From contig CAZSUN010000024.1 of the NCBI GenBank assembly GCA_964610045.1, positions 1 to 41,580 of the forward strand: a stretch of DNA of 41,580 bases, in the 5' to 3' direction. The translations under genes were made by a program, and so were the position numbers. Below the pieces are notes generated by a model. The model was not told the DNA's origin, ran no database searches, and saw only the letters and a program-made list of their open reading frames with translations. How positions within the stretch are numbered: the stretch's first letter is position 1; every line of letters starts with the position of its first letter. Source of the DNA: JACCYX01 sp964610045. GTDB taxonomy: Bacteria > Chloroflexota > Chloroflexia > Thermomicrobiales > UBA6265. Shown here one piece after another: positions 15,394-24,202 of this stretch.

Positions 15394-16569
15394 GTGCCAG
15401 TCCCAGCATCCGACCTTGTCGCGAAGGCCTCTGCCGTGGCGGCCCGGTTCCTCGATCCGATCGTCGAACTCACTGCCGCCGTCGCGGCCGTCCCGGCACC
15501 GACCAACGATGAGGGCGAGCGCGCCCGGTTCGTGGCTGGCGCGTACGAGCGGCTCGGTCTTGCGGATGTCACGATCGATTCGCTGTCGAACGTGTTTGCG
15601 CGGATTCCCGGCACATCGGCAGAGCCAGCCCTGCTGCTGGCAGCCCATACCGACACCGTCTTTCCCCGGGAAACGCCGATCGAGGTTGTTCGCAAGGGCG
15701 ATCTCCTGGCCGCCCCAGGCATTGGCGACAACAGCCTCAGCGTGGCGGCGGTGGCGCTCGTTGGCCAGGCACTTGGGCAACTTGGCTATATGCCCCCGGT
15801 TGATGTCTGGATAACCGGCAACGTCGGTGAAGAAGGGTTGGGCGATCTTCGCGGCATGCGGCAGATCATGGACTCCCTTCCCCAGGTCGGGGCCGCCATT
15901 GCCGTCGAGGGGCACAGTCTCGGCCGGATCACCAATCGGGCAGTTGGCAGCCGGCGTCTTCGCGTGACCGTCACCGGGCCGGGTGGACACAGTTGGGGTG
16001 ATGCCGGACGTCCGAGCGCAATCCACGCGCTGGCGCGCCTGATTACCAGCCTGGACGATATTTCCTTGCGGAAGGATCCAAAGACCAGTCTCAATGTCGG
16101 CCTCTTCAACGGAGGAATCAGCGTCAACACGATCGCGCCGGAGGCTGTGGCGGTGATCGACATGCGATCGGTCAGTGCCGGGTCGCTCGAGGAACTCGTT
16201 CGGGATGTTGAAGCACGGATTGCTGCCATCGCGCATGGCGGGATCTCGGTGACCACCGAGATCGTTGGCGACCGGCCAGCCGGAGCCTTGCCGGACGATG
16301 CAGGCCTGGTGCCGATCGGGGTGGGCGTCCTTGCCGCGCTCGGATTGGGAGCTGTTTGCGATGCATCCAGTACCGACGCGAACATCCCGATCAGCCGCGG
16401 TATCCCTTCGATGTGCATCGGCCTCACCAGCGGCGGCAATGTCCACCGGGTCGACGAGTACATCCGTATTCCACCCATCACAACGGGGTTTGCGCAACTC
16501 CTGCTGGACACGATCCTGGCCACCGAAGCGTTGTCCCGGGGCGAATTGCCGCGCCAGGTGATGGGGTAG
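15394..16569 (+). CDS. M20 family metallopeptidase / amidohydrolase
   Basis: This is a 391-residue cytosolic di-zinc hydrolase. The metal-site motifs are in order: AAHTDTVFP with His85 and Asp87; GIGDNSL with Asp112; and VGEEGLGD with Glu146 (general base) and Glu147. The lid domain has GPGGHSWGD, and SSTDANIP lies near the end. This pattern is closest to peptidase T-like and carboxypeptidase G2-like M20 proteins; the substrate could be a di- or tripeptide or an N-acyl amino acid. The start is GTG at 15394, six bases after AGGAG (15383-15387). The gene diverges from sdhA and is followed by a long intergenic stretch with an assembly gap. Confidence 0.88.
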   Translation: MPVPASDLVAKASAVAARFLDPIVELTAAVAAVPAPTNDEGERARFVAGAYERLGLADVTIDSLSNVFARIPGTSAEPALLLAAHTDTVFPRETPIEVVRKGDLLAAPGIGDNSLSVAAVALVGQALGQLGYMPPVDVWITGNVGEEGLGDLRGMRQIMDSLPQVGAAIAVEGHSLGRITNRAVGSRRLRVTVTGPGGHSWGDAGRPSAIHALARLITSLDDISLRKDPKTSLNVGLFNGGISVNTIAPEAVAVIDMRSVSAGSLEELVRDVEARIAAIAHGGISVTTEIVGDRPAGALPDDAGLVPIGVGVLAALGLGAVCDASSTDANIPISRGIPSMCIGLTSGGNVHRVDEYIRIPPITTGFAQLLLDTILATEALSRGELPRQVMG

Positions 16570-17027
16570 GCCGGACCAGGCGGCACAAGCGACGGTGCGA
16601 GCGGATGGTGCCAGCCGCCGTGTGTCCCTCCGTGCGTCGTAGGAGGAGGTTCGCGCTGGCCTGGGGAAAGCCTGGGACGGGCCACCCCACCGAGTGCGCC
16701 ACGGATGGCAAAGTGCCACCAGCAACTGCGGCAGGTCCGCCCGTACGCAGGGGGCGTCCGGCAGGTTGCGCGCCGGGAATGACGTGACCTTCGTTCGCCC
16801 NNNNNNNNNNNNNNNNNNNNNNNNNNNNNNNNNNNNNNNNNNNNNNNNNNNNNNNNNNNNNNNNNNNNNNNNNNNNNNNNNNNNNNNNNNNNNNNNNNNN
16901 CGCAGGGGGCGTCCGGCAGGTTGCGCGCCGGGAATGACGTGACCTTCGTTCGCCCGGAATCGATCCACCAGTGGTACTGTTGAGGTATACGGACAGATGT
17001 TCTGTCCCACCTCGTCAATTGCTGGTC
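16570..17027. other. Intergenic stretch with repeat and assembly gap
   Basis: There is no gene here. The left part (16570-16800) is a GC-rich sequence with short direct repeats, such as GCCTGGG twice near 16659-16674, and it ends with GGGAATGACGTGACC, which resembles the edge of the REP-like units elsewhere in the window. A 100-N gap follows, then a copy of the last 55 bases before the gap. A -10-like TATACG (16986-16991) precedes the dinG start. Confidence 0.6.
16746..16955. repeat. Identical 55-nt sequences flanking a 100-N gap
   Basis: 16746-16800 and 16901-16955 are the same 55 bases, with the gap (16801-16900) between them. An overlap of exactly 55 is what a k=55 de Bruijn assembler leaves at two contig ends. 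The gap may therefore have no real length, or hide a repeat. Confidence 0.85.
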
Positions 17028-20021
17028 ATGCCAGCCTGGGAAGCCCCTGCCTTGCACTCTTCGACCTCCATCGGAACCGGGGCGCTCGATCGCTTCGTCG
17101 CCATCGACACCGAAACGACCGGTATCAACCCCGAGCGGGACCGGATCATCGAGGTTGGGATCGTGGTCTACGGACCCGATGGCGAAACCGACCGGTACAC
17201 CCAGTTGATTCATCCTGGCCGCCCGCTTCCGCTCGACATCGTACGTCTCACCGGCATCTCCGACGAAATGCTGGCCGGAGCGCCAACGATCGACCAGGTG
17301 CGAAACGCGATCCGGACGATGATCGGGACCCTCCCTGTTGTCGGCCACAATGTCGACTACGATGTGGAAATGCTGGAGCGAGCCGGCATTCCGATTCCCA
17401 ACCGGCGGATCGACACCTACCGGCTCTCGACCATGTTGGTGCCAAACCAGCAGAGCTACAGCCTGTCCGGAGTCGCGACCGCCCTTGGCGTTCCGGTCGG
17501 CACCGTGCACCGGGCACTGCCGGACGCCATCATTGCCGCCGGAATCCTGCTCAAACTTCTCGATCGATTGGGTGAATACGACGAGCGTACGCTCAATCAG
17601 GCAGCCTCGTTCGCCCAACAGGCCGGCTGGCCGGAAGCGCACCTGTTCCGCACCGTCGCAGGCGCCATGCTCAGCGGTCCATTGTTCGCCTCGCCGGATT
17701 CCCGGACGTTGCCGCCGGACATCACCTTCCTGGAACCACGCGATGCCCCGAAGCCGCTGCAGCGGACTGGCTCCCAGGCACCGATCGATATCGACGGCAT
17801 GGTGCAACTCCTCTCCCAGGGCGGTGAGTTGTCGCACGTGCTGGAACGGTTCGAATCCCGTCCGACCCAGGTACGGATGGCAGGCGCCGTTGGCCGCGCG
17901 CTCAACGACGAACACGAGTTGCTGGTTGAGGCGGGCACCGGGACCGGCAAGAGCCTTGCCTACCTGTTGCCGGCCGCGCTCTACGCGATCGACCGGGGTG
18001 AACGCGTCGTCATCACCACCAACACGCTCGCCCTCCAGGATCAGTTGTACCGGAAGGACCTGCCCGACTTGCGTGCGGCCCTGCACGAACATGGGTTAGG
18101 CGAGGACCTGCGTGTCGCGGTGATGAAGGGACGGGCGAACTACCTGTGTCTGCGCCGCTGGTTCGAGCACAAGGACGACCCGATCGAAGATGACGCCGAT
18201 GCGTCGCTGAGGGCGAAAATCCTGCTCTGGCTGCCGCATACGGAGGCTGGAGACCGCGCGGAACTCCGGCTCAGCCGGGACGAGGAGCGCTACTGGCGCA
18301 AGTTCGCATCGGAAAAGGGGCGGTGCTCGCCGAAACGCTGCCCGTACGCCCGGGTTGGGCAGTGCTTTCTCTACCGGGCACGAGCGAACGCCGCCAATGC
18401 CCACATCGTCATCGCCAACCACTCGCTGGTGCTCTCGAATGCCACCCAGGGGTACGTGCTGCCGTCGTTCGAGCGACTCGTCATCGACGAGGCGCATCAC
18501 CTCGAAGATGAGGCGACCCGGCAGTTTAGCTGGACGGTGGACCGGGCTGCCCTGGAGGAACCGATCAAGCTCCTGGTCAGTACGGATCAGGGCACACCTG
18601 GTGGGCTGTTTGCCTCGACGGCGGCGTTCTTCATGCGCTCGGGCGATCTTCCGGCCGCGCGTGAATCGCAGGATGCGCACCGCCTTGCCCGCGAGGCGTC
18701 CGAACGCGCGACGACCGTTTCCACCATTGCCGGTGAGCTGCTGAATCGCTGTGGCGCCCTCCTGCCACCCTCGCGTGGTGGCCGCCAGTCGTTTGCCGAC
18801 CAGTTGCGTGTGACCGATGGCGTCCGCCAGGCTGCTCCCTGGAGCGAAATCTCGCTGCTTTGGGCGAAGCTCGATGCCGACATCCGGGAAATCCTGGATA
18901 CCGGCCGCTGGTTCCTCCGGATCCTCGACAACATGTCGCTCCCGGACGACGACGACAATCCGACGAGCGTCTACCGGGACGAGCTGACGATCGACATGCA
19001 GGGCGCCCTCGATCCGCTGTCGGAAATGCGCCTGCAACTCCTGAGCGTCTTCGGATCGGACGATGGCCGACGGGTCTTCTGGATCTCGCGCTCGGCCCAA
19101 CTCGGATTGATCTCCGTGAATGGCGCGCCGCTCGATGTCGGGGACCTGTTGCGTGTCGATGTCTTCGAGGGACTTCGCACCTGCATCCTGACCTCGGCGA
19201 CCCTGACGATCGACGGCACATTCGAATACATCGTCGACCGGCTCGGGCTTGCGGACGCCGTGCGGCTCGCGCTGGGTTCGCCATTCGACCACGAGCAGTC
19301 GACCCTGGTCTACGTACCCGACGATATGCCGGACCCACGGAATCCCGGGTACCAGGATGTCATCAATCGCACCCTGATCGACCTCCTGAGGGCGACCGAA
19401 GGGCGGGCGCTCGTCCTGTTCACCTCCCACTCGTCTCTCCAGGCAACCCTGCACGGGATCAAGGGGCCGCTCGCCCGCGAGAATGTCGCGGTGCTGGGGC
19501 AGGGCGTGGACGGTGGCTTCCGGCAACTGGTGGAACGCCTACGCACCAACCGCGGCACGGTCCTGCTCGGAACATCCTCCTACTGGGAAGGCGTCGATGT
19601 CGTCGGCGATGCCCTGAGCGTGGTCGTCATCGTCAAGCTCCCGTTCCCGGTGCCGAGTGATCCGGTCTTCGAAGCGCGCTGCGAACTCAGTCAGGATCCC
19701 TTCAACGAGCTCTCGGTCCCGATGGCGGCCTTGAAGTTCAAGCAGGGGTTCGGACGGTTGATCCGGAGCGCGACCGACCGGGGTGTCTGCGTGGTGCTCG
19801 ATCCTCGCATAGTCACCCGACGCTATGGCCAGGCGTTCCTGCATTCCCTGCCGGCGTGCCAGGTAGAGGTCGGTTCCCGATACGATCTCGCCGATGCGGC
19901 GGGAGGCTGGCTCGGGCCTCGCCGGACAACCCAGCGCCGGATGCCGACCTCGATTGGAGACCCAGACCCATGGCAGGAACTCCCCTCAGCCGGAACATCT
20001 CGCTCGAACTCGCGCGGGTAA
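17028..20021 (+). CDS. dinG: DinG-type helicase fused to a DEDDh 3'-5' exonuclease
   Basis: The 997-residue protein joins two enzymes. Residues 20-185 are a DnaQ-like exonuclease with Asp27 and Glu29 in AIDTETTG, Asp110 in HNVDYD, and His161 with Asp166 in HRALPD. From about 255 it is an XPD/DinG superfamily 2 helicase: Walker A EAGTGTGKS (301-309), DEAH (487-490), LTSATL, SSYWEGVDV and QGFGRLIRS. Cys374, Cys433, Cys438 and Cys446 match the Fe-S cluster ligands of E. coli DinG. It likely unwinds DNA or R-loops during repair. The start is uncertain: the ATG at 17028 has a weak ribosome binding site, and GTG or TTG codons lie upstream to 16971. The 3' end overlaps glpX by 52 nt. Confidence 0.92.
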   Translation: MPAWEAPALHSSTSIGTGALDRFVAIDTETTGINPERDRIIEVGIVVYGPDGETDRYTQLIHPGRPLPLDIVRLTGISDEMLAGAPTIDQVRNAIRTMIGTLPVVGHNVDYDVEMLERAGIPIPNRRIDTYRLSTMLVPNQQSYSLSGVATALGVPVGTVHRALPDAIIAAGILLKLLDRLGEYDERTLNQAASFAQQAGWPEAHLFRTVAGAMLSGPLFASPDSRTLPPDITFLEPRDAPKPLQRTGSQAPIDIDGMVQLLSQGGELSHVLERFESRPTQVRMAGAVGRALNDEHELLVEAGTGTGKSLAYLLPAALYAIDRGERVVITTNTLALQDQLYRKDLPDLRAALHEHGLGEDLRVAVMKGRANYLCLRRWFEHKDDPIEDDADASLRAKILLWLPHTEAGDRAELRLSRDEERYWRKFASEKGRCSPKRCPYARVGQCFLYRARANAANAHIVIANHSLVLSNATQGYVLPSFERLVIDEAHHLEDEATRQFSWTVDRAALEEPIKLLVSTDQGTPGGLFASTAAFFMRSGDLPAARESQDAHRLAREASERATTVSTIAGELLNRCGALLPPSRGGRQSFADQLRVTDGVRQAAPWSEISLLWAKLDADIREILDTGRWFLRILDNMSLPDDDDNPTSVYRDELTIDMQGALDPLSEMRLQLLSVFGSDDGRRVFWISRSAQLGLISVNGAPLDVGDLLRVDVFEGLRTCILTSATLTIDGTFEYIVDRLGLADAVRLALGSPFDHEQSTLVYVPDDMPDPRNPGYQDVINRTLIDLLRATEGRALVLFTSHSSLQATLHGIKGPLARENVAVLGQGVDGGFRQLVERLRTNRGTVLLGTSSYWEGVDVVGDALSVVVIVKLPFPVPSDPVFEARCELSQDPFNELSVPMAALKFKQGFGRLIRSATDRGVCVVLDPRIVTRRYGQAFLHSLPACQVEVGSRYDLADAAGGWLGPRRTTQRRMPTSIGDPDPWQELPSAGTSRSNSRG

Positions 20022-20959
20022 CCGAAGCGGCCGCTCTCACTGCGGGGCGTTGGATGGGGCGCGACCAGAAGGAGAGCGCCGACCAGGCGGCGGTCGACGC
20101 GATGCGACAGGTCCTGTCCACCGTCGAGATGGAGGGCGAAGTCGTCATCGGCGAGGGCGAGAAGGACGAAGCCCCAATGCTCTACGCCGGGGAGATCCTT
20201 GGACGCGCCTCGGAGCCGAAAGTCGACATCGCCGTCGACCCCATTGACGGCACGCGCCTGCTCGCCAAGGGTATGCCGAATGCGTTGGCGGTCCTCGCCA
20301 TTGCCGAGCGCGGCGCCATGTACAAGTGGCAACACATCGCCTACATGGAGAAAATAGCGGTCGGTCCGGCGGCGAAGGGTGCGATCGATCTCCGCGACTC
20401 CCCGAGCGACAACCTCGCCCGGATCGCGGCTGCCAAGGGGACGCGTGTCCGCGACCTGACCGTGGTGGTGCTCGATCGCCCGCGTCACGAGGAACTGATC
20501 GCGGAAATCCGCGACGCCGGTGCCCGTCTCAAAATCATCATCGACGGCGATGTCGCCGGCGCCCTGATGTCAGCGATGACGGGCACCGGCATTGATGCGC
20601 TCATGGGCATCGGCGGATCTCCGGAGGCCGTCATCGCCGCCTGTGCCCTGAAATGCGTGGGTGGTGACATGCAGGGCCGTCTCTGGGCACGGAATGAGGA
20701 TGAACTCGCCCTCGCAACCGAGAAGCACATCGACCTGGATCGCATCTGGGGCATCGATGATCTCGTCAAGGGAGAGGAAGCGTTCTTCTCCGCTACCGGG
20801 ATTACCAACGGCGAATTGCTCGATGGGGTCCACTACGGGCCGCAGGGCGCGACGACCCAGTCATTGGTGATGCGGGCCCGCTCCGGCACGGTGCGCTACG
20901 TCACCTCGACCCACCGGTTGGACAAGCTCGATTCGCTCGAAACCCTGCCGTGGGACTGA
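19970..20959 (+). CDS. glpX: Class II fructose-1,6-bisphosphatase
   Basis: The 329-residue cytosolic enzyme makes fructose 6-phosphate in gluconeogenesis. The family marks are RDQKESADQAAVDAM near 31-45, GEGEKDEAPML (61-71) and DPIDGTRL (90-97); these supply the metal- and phosphate-binding acids. The length matches GlpX of E. coli (336). The ATG at 19970 has GGAGA nine bases upstream (19956-19960) and gives a start inside dinG, so the two are probably translated from one message. In some bacteria this enzyme also acts on sedoheptulose bisphosphate. An 8-bp inverted repeat (20971-20978/21002-21009) follows the stop. Confidence 0.95.
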   Translation: MAGTPLSRNISLELARVTEAAALTAGRWMGRDQKESADQAAVDAMRQVLSTVEMEGEVVIGEGEKDEAPMLYAGEILGRASEPKVDIAVDPIDGTRLLAKGMPNALAVLAIAERGAMYKWQHIAYMEKIAVGPAAKGAIDLRDSPSDNLARIAAAKGTRVRDLTVVVLDRPRHEELIAEIRDAGARLKIIIDGDVAGALMSAMTGTGIDALMGIGGSPEAVIAACALKCVGGDMQGRLWARNEDELALATEKHIDLDRIWGIDDLVKGEEAFFSATGITNGELLDGVHYGPQGATTQSLVMRARSGTVRYVTSTHRLDKLDSLETLPWD

Positions 20960-21374
20960 GCGAGGCAATGATTTCCGATTGACCCGCACGCATGCAATAG
21001 GTCGGAAATGCACGGAATATGGATGTGTTTTCGCTTGACGCACCATAAGCACGATGGTAGGCTGCATGTACCGGTCTGGCGAGAGCCGCTAACCCCTTCT
21101 TGCCATGGTCACCTCCCACGCAATTGTTCCCGACTCACGGGTGGCCGCGTCCATGCCTCATCCTGAGGGCCTGTGCATTCCTTTCGCACCATTGTGGAAT
21201 TGTGATCCAGCTCAGGGTGCCGACCGAAAGGTCCAGCAACTTCGCCTAATGCCAAAGACCGTGTGTGCCATCCCATTGTGGTTCGGTTGGGCATGACGCC
21301 CGGCTGATGTGGCCGATCCCCACCTGTATCAATACGTTCTTTCTCAATTCCCACCCACCTTCGGAGGAGTTCGC
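20960..21374. other. Long intergenic region and probable rho leader
   Basis: There is no gene in these 415 bp. An inverted repeat (ATTTCCGA at 20971-20978, TCGGAAAT at 21002-21009) comes first. A promoter-like pair at 21035-21063 follows. Then come about 300 nt of leader with a possible long-range stem: CCTTTCG (21180-21186) with CGAAAGG (21225-21231), extended by CACC/GGTG. The nonamer CCATTGTGG occurs twice, at 21189 and 21273. Confidence 0.55.
21035..21063 (+). promoter_or_regulatory. Probable rho promoter
   Basis: TTGACG (21035-21040) and TAGGCT (21058-21063) are 17 bp apart. Transcription from about 21070 would give a leader of roughly 305 nt before rho. Confidence 0.45.
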
Positions 21375-23216
21375 TTGGCAGTCGCAGAAGTAACCAACGT
21401 TGACGAGCAGCAGTCCGCTGTGGCGGTCGAATCGCCGCCCAAGAAGCCGCGTGTCGGTCGACCACGAAAGACCGTCGCCAAGGCTGCGGGCGACGCCGAC
21501 ACTGCCCCAGCCGTTGAGGCTGCTGCTGTCGAAGTGGCGCCGCCAGTGGACGTCGCGGTTGAGCCTGCCGAGGCCGTACCGGCCACGGTCGAGCCCGCTC
21601 TCGCAGCCGCTGCAGACGTGGTGCGACCGGAGCCTGAAACGACTGTTGTTACGGGGGCGAGCGGAGTCGCCGCCGAGCCGGTCCCTGTTGCGGACAATGG
21701 TTCGGTTGTCGAAGTCAGTGTGGTTGCGTCCAGCGGGACTGAACGGCACGAGTCCGATGCCAACGGTTCGCGGCCGCGTGCCCAGCAGCAGCGAGATCGC
21801 CAGAACCAGAACGGCCAGCGCGGGCCGAAACAGCGGAACCAGCGCGGCCAGCAGCCCGATCAGGACCGCCAGGGCCAGAATGGTCACGTCCAGAACGGGC
21901 AGCACCAGCAGGGCGGCAAGAAGCAGCGGGATCGAGAGCAACGCGAACAGACCCCACCATCGAACCGCCTGACCGTGGCCGAGCTTGATACCCGCGATGC
22001 CGATGGCCTCAATGAACTTGCCCGCGAACTCCAGATTTCCGGGTACTTGCGCATGCGCCGGCCCGATCTCATCACCCGCATCCTCCAGGCCCAGACCGAG
22101 CGCGAAGGCCACACGTTCGGCGACGGAGTCCTCGAAATCATCGAGGATGGCTTCGGATTCCTGCGCGGCCAGCGGTTCCTGCCAGGCGCCGACGACATCT
22201 ATGTCTCCCAGTCCCAAATCCGCCGCTTCGGCCTTCGCACGGGTGACCGGGTGAGCGGCCAGGTTCGCCCTCCGAAGGACAATGAAAAGTTCTTCAGCCT
22301 CCTGCGTGTGGAAGCGGTCAACGGCATCGATCCTGAAATTGCCCGCCGCCGGCCATCGTTCGATACGCTGACGCCGATCTTCCCGCTCGAGCAGATCCAC
22401 CTCGAAACCACGCCGAACATCCTGTCGACCCGGTTGCTCGACCTCGTCGCGCCGATCGGCCGCGGGCAGCGCGGGCTGATCGTTTCGCCGCCGAAAGCGG
22501 GCAAGACGCTGCTCCTCAAGGCGATCGCCAACGGGGTCACCGCCAACAATCCGGACATGCACCTCATGGTCTGCCTCATCGGCGAACGGCCGGAAGAGGT
22601 CACCGACATGCGGCGGACGGTTGAGGGCGAAGTCATATCCTCCACCTTCGACGAACCGGTTGAGGACCACACCAAGGTCGCCGAAATGGCGCTCGAACGG
22701 GCGAAACGACTCGTCGAGTCCGGTCGTGACGTCACCATCCTCCTGGATTCGATTACCCGCCTCGCCCGGGCCTACAACCTGGCCGTGCCGCCGAGCGGCC
22801 GGACGCTCTCCGGTGGTATCGACCCGGTTGCCCTCTACCCGCCGAAGCGGTTCTTCGGCGCCGCCCGCAACATCGAGGGCGGGGGCAGCCTCACGATCAT
22901 CGCCACCTGTCTCGTCGATACCGGCAGCCGGCAGGACGATGTGATCTACGAGGAGTTCAAGGGCACCGGCAACATGGAACTCCACCTCGACCGCAAGCTG
23001 GCCGAACGCCGCGTCTACCCGGCAATCGATATCCAGCGGTCGAGCACCCGGCGCGAGGAACTCCTGCTCGACGACTACACCTTGCGACAGGTCTGGACGA
23101 TGCGCAGGATGGTCTCGATGCTTGGCGGCAGCGAAGGGACAGAACTGCTGCTGAGCCGGTTGGCCAAGACGCAGAAGAACGCCGAATTCCTCGAAACGCT
23201 CACCAAGGACGTCTAG
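21375..23216 (+). CDS. rho: Transcription termination factor Rho with long disordered N-terminal extension
   Basis: Rho is a hexameric RNA translocase that ends transcription. The 613-residue protein is about 190 residues longer than E. coli Rho (419). Residues 1-197 look disordered: an AT-hook-like patch (KKPRVGRPRK, 23-32), an alanine/valine/proline/glutamate-rich part (about 40-125), and a stretch rich in Q, N, R and G (about 130-190). The conserved protein then begins: Rho-N helices (199-240), the cold-shock RNA-binding fold with GFGFLRG (259-265), Walker A PPKAGKT (372-378), and the YPPKRFFGAARNIEGGGS region. The start is TTG at 21375, five bases after GGAGGAG (21363-21369). A strong terminator follows. 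Confidence 0.96.
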   Translation: MAVAEVTNVDEQQSAVAVESPPKKPRVGRPRKTVAKAAGDADTAPAVEAAAVEVAPPVDVAVEPAEAVPATVEPALAAAADVVRPEPETTVVTGASGVAAEPVPVADNGSVVEVSVVASSGTERHESDANGSRPRAQQQRDRQNQNGQRGPKQRNQRGQQPDQDRQGQNGHVQNGQHQQGGKKQRDREQREQTPPSNRLTVAELDTRDADGLNELARELQISGYLRMRRPDLITRILQAQTEREGHTFGDGVLEIIEDGFGFLRGQRFLPGADDIYVSQSQIRRFGLRTGDRVSGQVRPPKDNEKFFSLLRVEAVNGIDPEIARRRPSFDTLTPIFPLEQIHLETTPNILSTRLLDLVAPIGRGQRGLIVSPPKAGKTLLLKAIANGVTANNPDMHLMVCLIGERPEEVTDMRRTVEGEVISSTFDEPVEDHTKVAEMALERAKRLVESGRDVTILLDSITRLARAYNLAVPPSGRTLSGGIDPVALYPPKRFFGAARNIEGGGSLTIIATCLVDTGSRQDDVIYEEFKGTGNMELHLDRKLAERRVYPAIDIQRSSTRREELLLDDYTLRQVWTMRRMVSMLGGSEGTELLLSRLAKTQKNAEFLETLTKDV

Positions 23217-23238
23217 CGTCCTGAGCCCGGAATTGAAT

Positions 23239-23269
23239 CGCCCGTCCCGGTCACCGGGGCGGGCGTTTT
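23239..23269 (+). terminator. Intrinsic terminator of rho
   Basis: Arms 23239-23250 and 23254-23265 pair over 12 bp with one G-U wobble, around the loop TCA, and are followed by TTTT. It begins 22 bp after the rho stop codon. Confidence 0.9.
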
Positions 23270-23527
23270 GGCATGTGCGGGTGTGCCCAGCTGCTCATCA
23301 ATGCCGCTCGTCAAGCGACACCGCGGCGCATTCAGGTAGAGCGAAGGAAAGATCCCTCGCTCATGCTCGGAATGACATGCCGGAGTTCTTTCCGGGGCGG
23401 CTTGGATGCGGTCCCGCGAACCCATTTCGAAGGAGTGCGGATTCGGAATCGTTGTTCCCTCCAGTAGGTTGCGCCTTGCGAGACAACCACATCGATTACC
23501 CGGAGGAGGTCTCCGTCGATGCCGACC
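23270..23527. other. Intergenic stretch between convergent rho and HD genes
   Basis: With the terminator this makes 311 bp without a gene. It contains a REP-like unit at 23349-23375. No promoter is expected between convergent genes, and none is seen. Confidence 0.5.
23349..23375 (-). repeat. REP-like dispersed repeat, copy 2
   Basis: Read on the minus strand, it begins TGTCATTCCGAG and ends GCGAGGGATC. It is related to the unit at 6477-6502 in opposite orientation. It also lies between convergent genes. Confidence 0.45.
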
Positions 23528-24202
23528 TCAGTCGACGGGCTCGGTATGGAAGGCATTGTCGGGTTGCTCGTGAAGGGTGGCAGCGATTGCGGCGTCGCGG
23601 ATGGCCTGGAGGGACGGGTCGTCGATCTCCTTTTGCGCCATGTCGGCGAACCCGCCTACCGGCAGGCCCGGGTTCAGTTGCGCCTGGGCCAGCGATTCGA
23701 GGAACGCTTCGAGGGTATCGGCGTCCTTGACGAACCGGGCTTCCGGAGTCTGCCGCGCCTCGTATTCCTGCCAGAGTGACGAGAATTCAGCGCGGGCAGC
23801 GCCCGGCATCAACCGGGCGATCTGGTCGAATGCCGCGGCCTCGGCGGCGTGTTTGGCGGCGTTTTGTTCGGGTGAGCGAAGGTGCCGGACGCTGAAAAAC
23901 GCCCGGACGGCATCAGGATCGCCGGGGCCGGGCACTTCATCGCTCTCGTATGGCGGCAGGTCGCCGATGATCGCCTCGGCGATATCATGAACCATCGCCA
24001 GCTTGAGAACCCGGCCGGCATCGAGCTCGGGCCGGTCCAGCGCGGTCAACCAGGCAATCAGGGCCGTGAGATAGCTGTGGTCGGCAACCGACTCGACACT
24101 GTCCGGAGTCGCACCCCGGTCCAGCCAGCCGGTGCGCCTGATGCGTTTGAGTTCGATGAGCAGTGTGAGCAGGTCTGCGGAAAGCGTCTCCGTGTCGCTC
24201 AC
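23528..24202 (-). CDS. HD domain phosphohydrolase (YfbR/HDDC2-like)
   Basis: This is a 224-residue cytosolic metal-dependent phosphohydrolase. ESVADHSY with His42, HDIAEAIIGDLPP with His72 and Asp73, and the later KDADTLE are the motifs of the YfbR/HDDC2 group. Known members are 5'-deoxyribonucleotidases acting on nucleoside monophosphates, so a role in nucleotide pools is inferred. I chose the GTG at 24202: GGAGG lies five bases upstream, and GTGA overlaps the stop of the dienelactone hydrolase gene by four bases, a sign of translational coupling. The frame is open upstream inside that gene, but the extra residues look like its shadow. Confidence 0.88.
   Translation of the reverse strand: MSDTETLSADLLTLLIELKRIRRTGWLDRGATPDSVESVADHSYLTALIAWLTALDRPELDAGRVLKLAMVHDIAEAIIGDLPPYESDEVPGPGDPDAVRAFFSVRHLRSPEQNAAKHAAEAAAFDQIARLMPGAARAEFSSLWQEYEARQTPEARFVKDADTLEAFLESLAQAQLNPGLPVGGFADMAQKEIDDPSLQAIRDAAIAATLHEQPDNAFHTEPVD

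Noticed and set aside
17850..17858. A further GAACGGTTC inside dinG
   Set aside because: It is a single copy in coding sequence, expected by chance, and not a second operator.
15786..18092. 768-codon minus-strand frame running through the N gap
   Set aside because: It is antisense to the M20 peptidase and dinG, and it is kept open only by the unknown bases.
21246..22985. 579-codon minus-strand frame over rho
   Set aside because: It is the complement of the rho coding sequence; the low-complexity 5' part of rho keeps it free of stops.
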